Assembly: GCA_947179155.2 (NCBI GenBank)
Contig: OX359266.1
Location: 20,982,598-21,046,597 of the forward strand
Source of the DNA: Hedera helix
Lineage: Eukaryota; Streptophyta; Magnoliopsida; Apiales; Araliaceae
Length of the DNA stretch: 64,000 nt
Reading direction: 5' to 3'
The notes beneath the pieces were generated by a model. That model worked only from the letters and a program-made list of their open reading frames with translations. It was not told where the DNA came from and searched no databases. The translations under genes and the position numbers were made by a program. This document shows, one piece after another, positions 24,900 to 36,900 of this stretch (the stretch's first letter is position 1; the number at the start of each line of letters is the position of its first letter).

Positions 24900-26051
24900 T
24901 ACCCTATCCAGAGTTGTCAGGAGAACCACACCTATATAGCACACCAACAGGTGGATAGTTTTGTACATTGACTGACCCAAAATACTTGGAGAGTGGCATT
25001 CTTATTATCAGAAAGAAAATATTAGCTTTGAACAATATTAAAAACTAACTGCTATTTTTTTATCCCTTAATTTTTCATTTTTTTGTTACATCAATTGTTT
25101 ACCTTCTTTATATTGAAATACAACTTATTTCATAGAAAATCACACACACACCACACACACACACACAGATATATATACTATTTGCAATGAAATGCATAAC
25201 CATTTATATTTTCATTTCTAAAAGAACTATAAAAACTAACATAATTAGTGAAATTTATTATATAACAATATAGTGCAAATTATGTTTGCTCATGAGAAGG
25301 AAATAATCAAAATTTACAATGTTCTTAAACTAAATGATATGTAATTAAATAAAAAAAAGAAACATAAATTGATTTTTTTTAAAAATTCATTAGTGTCCAT
25401 TGCAATTCCTATGTAAAAGCTATATATTCAAATATAATTTATTTATACTCAAACAAATAATACTTCTAGAAAGAATTTTATTTTGATTTTAAAAATCAAT
25501 TGATATCTTAATATTTAAAATAGATGTGTTTCATGAAACTTGTTACTCCTTTTCAAATTGTAGATAAAAAAATAAAAATAAAATCCCTTTTCAAAAATAA
25601 ACAGAGATATATTTATATTTTAGGATTATATACTAACTTGGTGTTCCTAATTTTTCAAGACTTTTTTACTATTATTTCTAGAATACGAACGAGTCGGAAT
25701 TGTGGGTGTAGATGAAAGAATTAAAGAGGGGTTGGGATTAGAATTTAATCAAAAATGTTATAATTTAAAATAAATAAAAATTATAATAAATGAAAGTGAA
25801 AAATGTAATATTGCAATTTCAAGTATGCTATAAATATTATAAGTTTGCATATAGGATAGAAATGAAATTGAAAATATAATTGCACTTTTGAACATTGGCT
25901 AGTTTGTAAAAGAGAATGAATATTGGTAGTAAGAAAGTGTAAGCTAAAATGAATTTTCATTCCCTTTTTCCTTAAACTTGATTTGAGTTGCGTACTTATA
26001 CCTAGGTTTTATACTAAAGTTTTCCCTCACTTATAGTCTTAAATCTTTCAG
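24900..26051. other. Intergenic DNA between LTR A and LTR C
   Basis: About 1.15 kb with no gene. The rightmost part adjoins the primer site of LTR C and is presumably leader sequence of that element, but the point where it stops is unclear. Short (CA)n at 25141-25168. Confidence 0.45.
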
Positions 26052-26062
26052 TTCTGATACCA
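26052..26062 (-). other. Primer-binding site (initiator tRNA-Met type) of LTR C
   Basis: On the minus strand TGGTATCAGA begins three bases after the LTR end. This is the core of the primer site complementary to plant initiator tRNA-Met. It shows that LTR C is a 5' LTR and fixes the minus-strand orientation of the whole family. Confidence 0.75.
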
Positions 26063-26065
26063 CTC

Positions 26066-29000
26066 TGTGACGCCCCCAAATCCAGGCTCCTGGAACCTCA
26101 AATTTGGTGTTCACTATTTATAATATCACATACATTAATTACTACCCAGAATTACCATTAATATACATTACATATGTTAATATCCAACATAATACAAAAT
26201 ACAACTATAACATTCCCAGGATTATTAACCTCCATATACATATAACATTCCCTATCTAAAGACACAACACGAATTTAAGACTACCAACTGAGGACACTTC
26301 AGTAATTTCTTCATTATGATATTTTTCCCTTGCATTTGTCTTTCTTATCTAGACCCTCGGGTTTAACATCTTTGTCTGCGACATTTTAAGCAAGTAAAAG
26401 TGAGCAACTAAAGTGCTCAGCAAGTATAATGAACTGAATAACAATGCATTATGAGGATCAGAATTTATATCAACAATGTAACATCAATTTATTTACATGA
26501 AGGAAAATAACTGCAAGTATTATCTTTTGAGACATGATGAATATGAACAGTACTGAGGGTCACAAGACCATTGAACATAGGTTATTCAATTTTAATGTTG
26601 ATCACCTATAGGTGTCATAAAGACCATAAAACCTTAATTTCGTACTCGAGGTGATCGACCTCTTGTACCTATGATTTTGCACATCATATTATCGTATATC
26701 ACGGAGGGTCGGAATTTAAAGCATCCGACAAGTTGTATCCCCTGAGACAGGGTTGTTCATCTCAGTTTCAAGGAGTCCGCACCAAAACAATTTGGTTTGG
26801 CTCAGCACTTAACAACAAAAAGTAATTTGGGATTTAATTGTATCAAAAGTCTAGCCAGACAATTGGCATAGACCCACATTATTAATTCACCGATCAACAA
26901 TTATGATTTGCATTTAAGAATAAATGTGAATAACAACAGCAATATTCAAAAAAAAAAATTAGTGAATACTGTACAACATCGATCGACATTAATATGCAAA
27001 ATAGTGGAATAATAATAAAATTTAGGAAATGAAACTCAATTAGGATTTTAACATCCAACATATGATTAACGGATCAAAACTAGGGTTTAGAAACTTGCCT
27101 CGCTATTCAATTATTAAATTAACGGCTAACTAGCTTTTCTTGGACAACCTATAATAATAACATAATCAAATAATAATAACTTAGTAACCCACGATATTAA
27201 TTTATATAATTAATATCACTCATAACATAATTATTCTACCCATCGGACCTATATGGGTGTTTACAATTAATTATAACCTAATTTGGTTATTAAATCTAAT
27301 TATACCATTTTAATTCTCATTATTAAACACTTACTAATTAATTGGAATTATACCTCAAAAATGGAAAATTATTAAATTTGATTTATAAAATATTTTTATA
27401 TATTTTTTTGATTTTATAAAATTTTTATATAATTTTTATCAATTTTTAAATATTTATTTTAATTAAATTTAATTTCAATGGCAATCCTGTAATTTTTCTG
27501 AAAATTGGAATCGGGGGCAAAAACGTAATTTTGAGAAAAAACCGGTCGCCCCGCATGGCGCGCGCGCCTCCTCTGGTTAGCCAAACGACGTCGTTCGACC
27601 CTGCACCGAAAGACTGGCAGTCGCGCATGGCGCAACCCTATCTTGCGTCCCAAAATGACGCCGTTTATATGCCGGCTACAGAAAAAAATATGGCCGCCGC
27701 GCAATGCGCGGGCGACCTTAATTTTTTTTTTCTTCCTAACGTTAATAGTAGCCAACCGAAAGGAAATTATTCCCACTTTTGTTCATTATTTCTTCCCTAT
27801 AATTACACTAAACATCATAGAATTCATAGATACACATCTAAAAATTATATAGAACAATTATATAATTATCTCCTAATTTTTCACACAATTATTTTATTAC
27901 CACAAATACAAAAATAATCCAAATAACTTGTTTTATACCTTTCCAAAAACTTGATATCCCTCCTTGTATGCCTATTTTGCACTTTGTTGCCTCCCAAAAA
28001 TTTCTTGGTAGTGGTGGTGTTAGTAGTCGGTGGTGTCAGACGGTGGAAGGAAAGAAGAAGAAAACTATTTTTGCTTGGTTATTGTTTTTGTTGTTATATT
28101 ATTATTATTATTATTTTACTTCTTCATGCATATATATTAATTGTATGAAGAAAATTTAAAACTCACTCCAAGTCCACCGACTTGGAGTTAAGTTTGTTAA
28201 AAAATTTACGCATCTTTTCTAATTTAATTCATTACGTAGTTGTTTCAGGTAATAAATATTTTATATAATGTATATAAAATATTTATTTTAATTCATCAAA
28301 ATTTATAAAATAATTTATAAATAATATTCACATATTTTTAAGGTACATTACTTGATAAATTTTGTACACGCATAATGACATGCATGTAACTATATGAGGT
28401 ATTTTACACCTCCAAAATTAATAAGATAATACCCATAATTTAATAAAATTAAATTTTACCACGTTTCAACTTCGTTACGTATACATTTCGTAAACATGCA
28501 TGTATTTCTATTACTACATAATATATACATATATCAATTATTATTATTTATATATTATGTATTATAATAATTTCTTATACATATTTAATCCCACAATTAT
28601 TAAAACTCATAAAAATAGAAATAATTCTATTTTACATAATCATAAAGTATCTTATTAAAATAAGAATTACCCATATTTATTTATTATTCATTTTTCACTA
28701 TTTTATATATATTATATAAACTATACAATATAATTTTGTATAATTTATATAATTATTAACCTTTTCTTAATAAATTTTATTTTCTTGTATAAATTATATA
28801 TTTACTTTCATCTAAATTGTATATTCAAAATTCCTCCATATTTAATTATATTTCCTTATATAAAAAATATAATTTATTTCTATTTATTTTATATATAATT
28901 AATTCCCTTCTTAATAATTTTCAAATATTCCTCATAATTATTAATTAATCCATAATCAATAATTTTGACCTCGTTAATTACCTCATTAACTTTTAATTTA

Positions 29001-29187
29001 ATTTAGGATTAATTTTCTATATTAATCCTCTTTTTCATTAACATACATCATTAAATTAATAACCGTAATAAAATATACATCCATAATTAATTTATGTAAT
29101 TCACATTACTTGTCTAGTTTAAAAATTAAAATATGCGCATTTTATTTATTTAAACTTTTTACACGTCATAATATCCTGAATATTACA
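26066..29187 (-). mobile_element. 5' LTR C of the long-LTR family, remainder of element missing
   Basis: The + strand starts TGTGACGCCCCC and ends GAATATTACA, giving a 3.1-kb LTR on the minus strand starting TGTAATATTC. It shares the GAGCAAC-x-GCTCAGCAAGT motif (near 26402) and a GC-rich block at 27480-27720 with a perfect 12-bp AACGACGTCGTT palindrome (27584-27595). Flanks CACTC and AATTT do not match, as expected if the other end of the element has been deleted. An initiator-Met primer site follows. No gag or pol was seen to its left. A short hairpin with 9-bp arms, CTCCAAGTC/GACTTGGAG, lies near 28167-28188. Confidence 0.72.
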
Positions 29188-29940
29188 AATTTTATAAAGT
29201 TGGATTACAATTAACAGGCAACTTTAAGCGATAAGATATAATAAATTAATATAAAATATTTTTTAATTTCTCATATTTCATGTATTCACACATACCGATA
29301 TTTATTATATATATAAATTTATTGTCATATATAACAAGATTCGTAGAAAAAAAAAAGATGTCAAGTATTTATAAGTATAGAAATATGTACTTGTAAGTGT
29401 AGAAATATGTAATGTTGAACCAAAATACTATCAAAACTAGCCGTTTTATAGGTTATTGAGAGGAGAAAAATATTACAAAAAATTTTGGAATGTCAGAAAA
29501 CTAGAAAGCGGTGTGCATTTGGTGGTGCAGTACACCACCAGTTCAATAGAAATATTAATACTGCATCGCACCACCTTTGATTTATTTACTTTTGCATCAA
29601 AACCACGCCGATCAAATCATTGTTCAGTTAAAAATCGATCGTTTTGATTCAATTTTACCAATTTTAGTTTAGTTTCGGTTCAAACTGTCAGGCCTTGAAC
29701 AGGCGGATTCAGGCCTTAGGCCTGAACAAGTTGATCCAACCACCAATTTAGGCTGAAGTAGTCTCAGTTTTAGGCCAGTTTAAGCCAGTCTCTTGCCATT
29801 CAAACCTAGGCCTATTTTAGACTCATACAGATCATGCCCACTCCAGTATGTCCTAATAAATCATTTTTCTGGCCGGTCTGATCAGACCAATGGGCTTGGG
29901 GCCTTTGTGCATGTCTAAATTTGACAAGAGCCACCTAGCT
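29188..29940. other. THO7 upstream region with hAT-like MITE remnant
   Basis: No gene seen. Positions about 29690-29922 carry many AGGCCT/CAGGCC words. The segment ends TGCATGTCTA, the same terminus as the hAT-type element at 55254-55744. The left terminus could not be fixed, so this is probably a truncated or older relative. This segment lies directly upstream of the gene promoter. Confidence 0.5.
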
Positions 29941-29943
29941 CCA

Positions 29944-29950
29944 TATAAAA
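29944..29950 (+). promoter_or_regulatory. Candidate TATA box of THO7
   Basis: TATAAAA about 200 bp upstream of a likely first-exon splice donor. Placement relative to the proposed non-coding first exon is plausible; no transcript evidence is available. Confidence 0.4.
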
Positions 29951-29977
29951 ACTAGAAAGGGAGGAACTTGGGGTGGT

Positions 29978-30154
29978 GAAGAGTCGGGTCGGGTTCCACT
30001 CTACCCGTACTTGTACCCGATATTGAATGGGTGCTCTCCCTCTCTTTTCCCCAACTTTTCTATCCATTTTCTAAAATTGCTACACTCCAAAGCATACTGT
30101 TCTCTCACATCCTCTTCGCATCTCAATCGGGTTGGCGAGACTAAGCTTCATCAG
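29978..30154 (+). other. Candidate 5' UTR exon of THO7
   Basis: A less AT-rich stretch ending TTCATCAG|GTCTAC, a good splice donor. Paired with the acceptor TTTCCAG at 31216 it would place an intron in the 5' UTR. Exon start is approximate and assumes the TATA box at 29944. Confidence 0.4.
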
Positions 30155-31216
30155 GTCTACTATTTACTGCTCTAATTTATTTTGCCCCTTTTCGATTATG
30201 GGTTGATTCATTATTTCGATTATTTAGTATTGTCTTTTAGAACATGAAGATTCCAGTTTTGTGATTACTTCTGTCTCTGTTGTATTTATCTGTTACCCCT
30301 TTTGTAATTGGTTGAATATCATAAGTGCAAATCTTAGATGCATTTGTTTGTGTAATTTGGTAAGCAAGTGAAAGATTTATGATGATTTTTTTGTTGCAAA
30401 TTTCAGAATGATTGGTGTTGATAACTTGTAATGTATCCAGGTTTTTCTATCAATAAACAGATTTTCTATTTTATAATCCCCCCCCCCCCCCCCCCCCCCC
30501 CCCCCATTTCTATCAATAAAACAGGTTTTTTTCATGGGTCTTGATATCACCGGAGATTTAGTTATTTAGTTTAGGGTTTGATATATGTGAATTGATAAGT
30601 CAGAATTAGTTAGAAGTCTGGAAGTTTATTCTTTATACTGAAATTTTAGTTGTTATGTCTAATTGTTTTATTTTGACTAACATATATTTTATATATAAAT
30701 GTTATAAACAAAATGAGAGAAAACATGAAGCTTTCTAGTGAAATTTTTAAAGGTTTTTAGAGTATTAATGCTGATATCTTTCTTTTCCTTGAACGTTTTC
30801 CTGTTATACACTTTCTTTGAGGAATTAAGGACATCTTGAACCAAATCTAACTATATTTCTGATACTATTTCTTCCTTGTTGGAAGCTGATTACCTTGAAG
30901 GAGTCGGGAAAAATCAAACATGATTCTCACTGTTTATGGTGGACCTTATTGCATGTGAGGAATCGAAACTCTTTCGAGTATATCCCGGATCTCTCGTCTC
31001 CTTTTATGGACTTTTTTTGGAGAGTTTAGTTGGAGACTCGGTGTAATTTTGTTGTTGTTGTTGTTGTATGTGGTCTTTTTGTTGTACTTTTTATACGTTG
31101 CAAGCACTGCTGAGATGTTGCCTGTTTTGACATCTCTTTTGAATAAAAGTTTTAGTTATCAAAAATAAAATGAGCTCCAAGTTTGATGTTTATGATGGTG
31201 TATACTTGGTTTCCAG
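30155..31216 (+). other. Candidate 5' UTR intron of THO7 with repeat insertions
   Basis: GT...AG bounded. It includes a run of 28 C (30478-30505) flanked on both sides by a TTTCTATCAATAAA word, which suggests a local duplication. At about 30900-31165 is a segment ending in AATAAAAGTTTTAGTTATC and an A-rich tail, resembling the 3' end of a plant LINE. The LINE reading is tentative because no target duplication was found. Confidence 0.4.
30478..30505 (+). repeat. C homopolymer (28)
   Basis: Uninterrupted C run inside the proposed 5' UTR intron. Confidence 0.9.
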
Positions 31217-31238
31217 GTGTGAAAGGATAACCGTTCAA

Positions 31239-31832
31239 ATGTTGGTGAAAGGTAGGAAAGTTGCTGGTAGGGGAGAGGCAATAGCTGCACATTATGCTTT
31301 TGGCCAACTTGAAGATGATGCAATTATTAAACACAGGCTTCTCACCCGCACAACAACCACAAGGGGTGAACCTCCACTGAAAAAACTTCAGAAGAAGTTT
31401 ACCTCATTTGCTATTGAGATTGAAAAGGATGCAGATAATTACAATGATTGTGAAAGGCTTGGAAAAGCCTTTTTACAGGAGCTGACAACTTTTGAACTTC
31501 CACTGCTTAAGAGCAAAGCCGTTATTGATGCAAATCTTAGAGAAAAGGAGAACTTCAACGAGTTGAAAGGCGAAATAAATAGGCAAATAATACAAGCAGA
31601 GGATGATATAGAAGATCTGAAGAAAAAACTTGAAGAGAGCAAGGTGGAAAGGCAGCACAAGGAGGAGTGTGAGACAATCAGGAAGTTAATTGCTATGCAA
31701 CCACCAAGATCAGAGACACAAAAAATCCTTACAGAGTTAGAAAAAGAAATTTCTTTGTTGGAGGCAGAGAACGTTTCTGGTTCAAGGACACTTGAACTTC
31801 GCAAGAAACAATTCACTCTTTTGTTGCATGTG
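31239..31832 (+). CDS. THO7: THO complex subunit 7 (THO7/THOC7), coding part 1
   Basis: Encodes residues 1-198 of a 241-residue protein of the THO/TREX complex, which couples transcription to mRNA packaging and nuclear export. In plants THO also supports small-RNA production. The segment LEDDAIIKHRLLTRTTTTRG followed by EPPLKKLQKKF is, from memory, nearly invariant in plant THO7. From about residue 95 to 190 the protein is a long coiled coil rich in Lys, Glu and Leu, typical of the family. I chose ATG 31239 because the protein then starts MLVKGRKVAGRGE as plant homologues do; an upstream in-frame ATG at 31170 would lie in the proposed 5' UTR intron. The exon ends HV|GTACGT at 31832 in phase 0. 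Codons are intact, in contrast to every other coding region in the window. Confidence 0.93.
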
Positions 31833-34800
31833 GTACGTATCAATATTTTGAAAAATCTATGTTCTTCTGTGGCCTCTTGTTTGTAATGTGATGTTGCCCA
31901 AAAATGTTTTCATTGCTTCCACCTCAAGTTAAATAGCTGATTAGTAATTGCATCAAATAATAAGCAAGCAATAGCTCCCTGGATATTTCTTTACGTATAG
32001 GTAGAGTATGTTGTGCCCGTGTCTTGTTTTGCATTAAATACTTACATAAAGAGCACAGTCTTCCACAATCTGCTTTCCTTGTCATGTCAATTTAAGATAT
32101 TTGTTGAACCTTTAATTTTTGTCCAATTGGTTATTTTCTTCTTCCATTTCTGTTTGAAGGTTCATTCTAATTTTGCTACACTGTTAGTATTTAGTGACTG
32201 TTAGGTTATATTCAAACTTTTAGATTATTTATCCTGGGTTATGTTGTAGACTGATATTAATAGCAGTTACCTATCACTGATCTATCAGGTTTTCTTATCA
32301 CCTACTTTCATACTATTTATTCTTACTCTTAGAAATCTATAGTTTTTCATATCGTTACCTGCCAAATCTAGAATCCATGATGACTTTGTATGGTTACTGC
32401 CCTCTGTCTTCATCTCCTCCATGTCAAACATCAGCATTAAATATAGTCTTAGTTAAGATTATATGAACTGAGATCGCTTCTCGGTTGTTAGTAACTACTC
32501 AGACAGAGCACATGCCCAGTTCACCAGGTTCTACTACTCTAGGGCAGCAACAGAAGTGTGATACCTCATTTTGAAACCAATTGATCTGTAGCAGCTATAT
32601 CATGCCTTTTGTCTGATTGGACATGGAAAGGATTGCTTACTGGCATTTTGCCTCAAATTTCTGTTCAACATTCAGAAAGATCTTTCGTTCTTTGTGAAGA
32701 TTTTTCTGGAAATGCTATCGAGTGTTTATAATGGCTGATCAAACACTAGAATAGCTTTGTTGGCTTGCTATGTGGTAGTTAGATCACTTTTATGGATAGC
32801 TAGAGACTGGTGTTGAGATTAATAATTTATAAGTATAGTTCTAAATAAAAAGTCTGCATATGCAGGAGAACTTTCCTCAACTCCATGAACCTCTCTATCT
32901 AGTTTGCTCGAGCATGCTACCTCCAAGATGTTTCCTCTTACTTCTGCCCAAGAAAAAAGAAAGGAAGTAAAAGATGGAGAAATTAATGGAATATCACAAC
33001 TCTGAATTTACGTGATTAGAAATTGAAGCCCTTCTGGAGTTCAACTTTCAGAGCTCAAAACTTCTTACTTGGATGAAAGTTGAAGAGTTAGTTTATCCAT
33101 CTCATTGGCTGCACATTAATACCTTCGTGCACCAAAGAATGGCACAAGTACAAAAAAAAATTGTCTACCGAAGAATGACCGAGTACACTAGTTAAAGTTA
33201 TAATCTTCTAAAAGGATTACAATGCCTCATATTTTGTCGTAATTATACAATATACATGCTCCACTCAAGTATGGATACAGGATTTATGTCTAATGGGGGG
33301 CTTTGGTATAATATATATAATAAAAAAAATACAAAAAAGGTATTATAAATATACCTAAAACAGTGATAATTATATGAATATATATTTTATGCCAAACACA
33401 GTGGCATAAAACTACGAATTGATTGTAAATCTCTAAATAAAGTGGAGACCAAACCTACATAAAGTAGGAAAACTCATCCTCATTTGGGCAAAGGCTATTA
33501 GGTATTGGACAATATATAAAACCTACTGGGGGGCCTGGGTGCTCATTCATAAAAGTGTTTATAGACCAAAGAAGGAAAAAAGAGATAGTACCCCTCACCC
33601 CACTTCTGATCCCGGGCCACTAGCATGATATTAAATCCAAATATAACGGTAAAGTTTGCTTCTTCTTTTTTATTTTGTTTTATTTTATTTTTTAATATTC
33701 TCTCCTTTAATATGACATTCTTAATTTGTTTGAAAATTGTTTTTAACTCATTGTTTGGTGGATGGAGGGAGTATACATCAGCATCATAAGTTGTTCATTG
33801 AACATTTAATTTGAAGTTAGATGTCACTTGTGCCTTTTATTTATAGGTCATTGAAAGCTCCAACCAAGTGAAAGGCCAAAGTGCATCACCACACTTTCTT
33901 TTTTTTCTTTTCGTCATTTTCATTTTGGAGCTTGGTTGAACTCTTCATTAACAATGAAAATAATGTTTGATATCAGGATTTTGTCACTTGTTAGTGAAAG
34001 AAATTCAAATTAGAGGATTTCATAAGTTGTAAAAGAAGTTTGTGATTGTGTAGGTGTCATGCGCATGAGTTAGAAAGAGTTAGAAATAGTTTAGAAATGA
34101 AGGGAGCATATTAGTTTAGTGCATGAATAAATTGATTGTGGTTCACATTAGCATTGAGGTATAGAGTAGTACAACATAAAGGAGGAATGAGTTGCATCGT
34201 AAGCTGAATATTATGAATGAAATGACTTGGTCCATTATCTATCAAACTATCTTATCTTCTTCCCCAACTTCTTACTATTTCTCTGCCTAAAATTCCTCTG
34301 ATTCACGGTTTAAGCTCCAAATCATCAACTAACTTCAATTTTTAGTTGAGAGTACCATTTTGAAATTGAATTTGAGTCGGGATCTAGGATTGATCCTGAC
34401 AGAGTGGTTCAGGATTCTGGCTACGAGGTCCCTTTTCCGATAGTAAAGTGGAACGCCATTATCAAAGCTTGGGGATGCATATATGTTTCCAATTTTCATG
34501 GTTCACTTGATCAATTATAGAAGTCAACCTTGTATTACATACACTTTCTTTTTTATCTTAATTCTTAAATAACATTTAACCACTGGAAATATATAACGAG
34601 AAGACAAAGTGTGTGATCTTTCTGTGCGGTGTGCATGCACGGTTGCATGTGTGTGTGTGTGATCGTGCGGGTGCATGAGAGAGAAAGAAAGAAAGGTATC
34701 AAGTTTGTATTGATTCTTAGCTGTTTAACCATTCAATATTTCAAGCTCTTCAAATTACTGGTGTGTGCATGTCCTTTTTTCTCTACCAGTAAAATTTAGA

Positions 34801-36324
34801 CATAATTCCTTATGTCTGATATCCTGAAAAAGTTTCCAGTGACGACTCTCTTCAATCCTTATGTGTTCAGCTCTCTTTCTCCAGATCTTTTACGAGAACT
34901 TTTTTGTAAACTTCCATAATCACATTAAAACCCACTAAAAGGAATGAAGGCAAAAAGGAACACAGAGCATGCTTCTCTCCCTTCTTCTATTTGCTTTCGT
35001 GTGTGTGCAGTGTGAGTGTGTGTGTGAGAGAGAGAGAGAGTACGAAGGAAAGGAGGGAGGAGAAGAGCTAGAGGGCTGGAAGGTGGAGGGTTAAGTTCTA
35101 AGTACACTTCGCGGTGTTTTAGCAGCATTGATTTTGGAGGTTTCCAATGCAAGACTTAGTCATGGTGTTTTAGCCACCTTGTGTTTGCCGCCAACCACCC
35201 TGCTATTTCACCAGAGGAAGTATAGCCCATATATAAGCTGTAAGAAAATGTGGCATTTTAAGGACTAATTACTAAGGAAAAAATAAAGTATTAATTCTTC
35301 TAGAAAAATTGAAAGCAGGAAATCCGAGCCCAATCTATCTCCATATTGTCCTAATGCCAAAATCATTAGTTTTCTCAGATATGTGCGTCAGTTTGTGTAT
35401 GCCTTTCCCTTCTCCATTATGACTGGATAAGGATGTCCATTCCAAAGCATACTCATTACCAGTTCCTAATAACTTCACTTGTGAGAGGCTACATTGTGGT
35501 CTTATTAAAAGCACTCCCAAAAGAGGAGGATTATTGATGGCTAGTTGGTTATTTGGTTAGATTAGGAAGAAAAGGCAGCCCGTCCTAGAACCTTGTTTTG
35601 TACTTTTTGTTTGATTTTAGCTATAATTTCTCTTATCCTCTCTAGGTTAGGTATTCATCCTTGTATATACCCTTCATGCCATTAAAATTATTTCCCTAAA
35701 TTCACTGGTTTTCTTGTCCTCCCCTCACTTCTGTTACCTATTATTTTCCTTTGTCTTTTCTTTAGTTATAGGTAATTCTATTTATGTAAGAATGCAAAAA
35801 AAGAAATAGAATTATATTCTCTAGAAAGAAGACCTACTTCCTCTGGCTTCTAATGAACTAAATAACCTCTTTCAAATTGTATTTTAATGCTACAAACCTA
35901 TGGCTATTTAAGTTTGATTATTTCTTCTCGCTTTCTGGAAGGAAAATTATTTATAACTTTTGGCTAAAGAAATCTCATTAATTTATGGACCGAGGAAGGC
36001 ATTTTAAAGGTTTGTATGTATCATATTATTCATCACATTTTGATTTATATTTTTTAGAACATTTCATCAGATATTGATTTTGAACAATAGCAGTATGTCA
36101 AAATTCCAAAAGCTTCTAAACTGATCAAATGTCATTTATAATGGTAATTGCTCTAATTTTTGGTTCTCATCTGATTTCCCATCTTCAGATGCTACTATAT
36201 CACCATTTGTCCTGATAATTGCTCCCAAATGTAGTTAATGATCAAGTAATTTGCACCCTCAAATGCCCTGAATATACGTTTGCTGTTAATTTTCAACTTG
36301 ATTTGTTACTCAAACTTCCTCCAG
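31833..36324 (+). other. THO7 intron, 4.5 kb, repeat-rich
   Basis: GTACGT donor and TTCCTCCAG acceptor. The flanking coding sequence joins without gain or loss into the conserved HVVDELQ, so no missing exon is suspected. Inside are likely repeat pieces. A segment at about 33250-33620 has G- and C-runs. A Stowaway-type right end, GGATGGAGGGAGTATA, lies near 33765. A possible short copia-type LTR runs about 33989-34400 (TGTTAGTGAAAG ... GATCCTGACA), followed by a weak primer-like TGGTTCAGGATTC. (TG)n and (GA)n tracts lie near 34647 and 35000-35040. None has confirmed ends. Confidence 0.75.
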
Positions 36325-36456
36325 GTGGACGAGTTACAGATCACTATAGAGGAAGAGCCAAGGAGTTTGATCGAGGAGACAAGGAATGCAATGGATGAGC
36401 ATAAGAATGGGGTGGAAGATGCTACTGGTGGTTCAGAAACCATGGCTGTTGACTAG
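36325..36456 (+). CDS. THO7: THO complex subunit 7, coding part 2 (C terminus)
   Basis: Encodes residues 199-241, beginning VDELQITIEEE and ending ETMAVD before TAG at 36454-36456. The VDELQ junction and a short acidic tail ending in Val-Asp match my recollection of plant THO7 C termini. It joins in frame with the exon ending at 31832. The total of 241 residues is normal for the family. The 3' UTR probably extends to about 36900; a poly(A) signal was not assigned. Confidence 0.9.
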   Translation: MDELQITIEEEPRSLIEETRNAMDEHKNGVEDATGGSETMAVD

Positions 36457-36900
36457 CAAGTAGTTTGCTGCGTGCCTAGAAATTGTAAGAGTTCTTCTAA
36501 ATCTTCAACTGCTTTAAGTTTGAGCTTTTTTCTGATGTCCAGGACTGTGTTAAAGCAGTCTGGTGATGAAACTGTAAATTATTGTCTGACCTCAATTCCT
36601 TCTTTCCTTGTTTCGTTGTTTATGGGGTTTTTTTTTTTTTTTGTGTGGCGTGGGGGAAGAAGCAGAGCAGCTCACACATGTACTATTTCTAGAGTCTTTT
36701 GGAAAGTGGCATGAATATTTTGTTTAATTTTAAATTTCGTTCCTTTTCCTTTTGAATTTCTTTAGGCAAAATGCTGAAACAGTTTATTGGGATATTTTTT
36801 GCTGCATGCGAAGACTCTAGTTTGAGAAGCTTTACATGGTAATAATGGCATGAAGCTGTTTGTACAAGCTCTTGTATTTGTGGGTGTTTGTTTTGCATAC
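36457..36900 (+). other. Probable THO7 3' UTR and downstream flank
   Basis: Non-coding, T-rich, with a run of T at about 36629-36642. The boundary of the transcript is not visible from sequence alone. Confidence 0.4.

Noticed and set aside
20979..29187. LTR B and LTR C as the two LTRs of one minus-strand element with a 1.2-kb interior
   Set aside because: B alone is flanked by a perfect AAAAT duplication and lies inside A, which has its own CAAAC duplication closing at 24899. B is therefore a solo LTR and cannot pair with C.
31439..31843. Minus-strand 134-codon frame opposite THO7
   Set aside because: It is a Ser/Leu-rich mirror of the coiled-coil coding sequence and has no independent support.
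33989..34400. Short copia LTR or TRIM in the THO7 intron
   Set aside because: TG...CA ends and a weak primer-like word are present, but the flanking 5-mers do not match and no second LTR was found.
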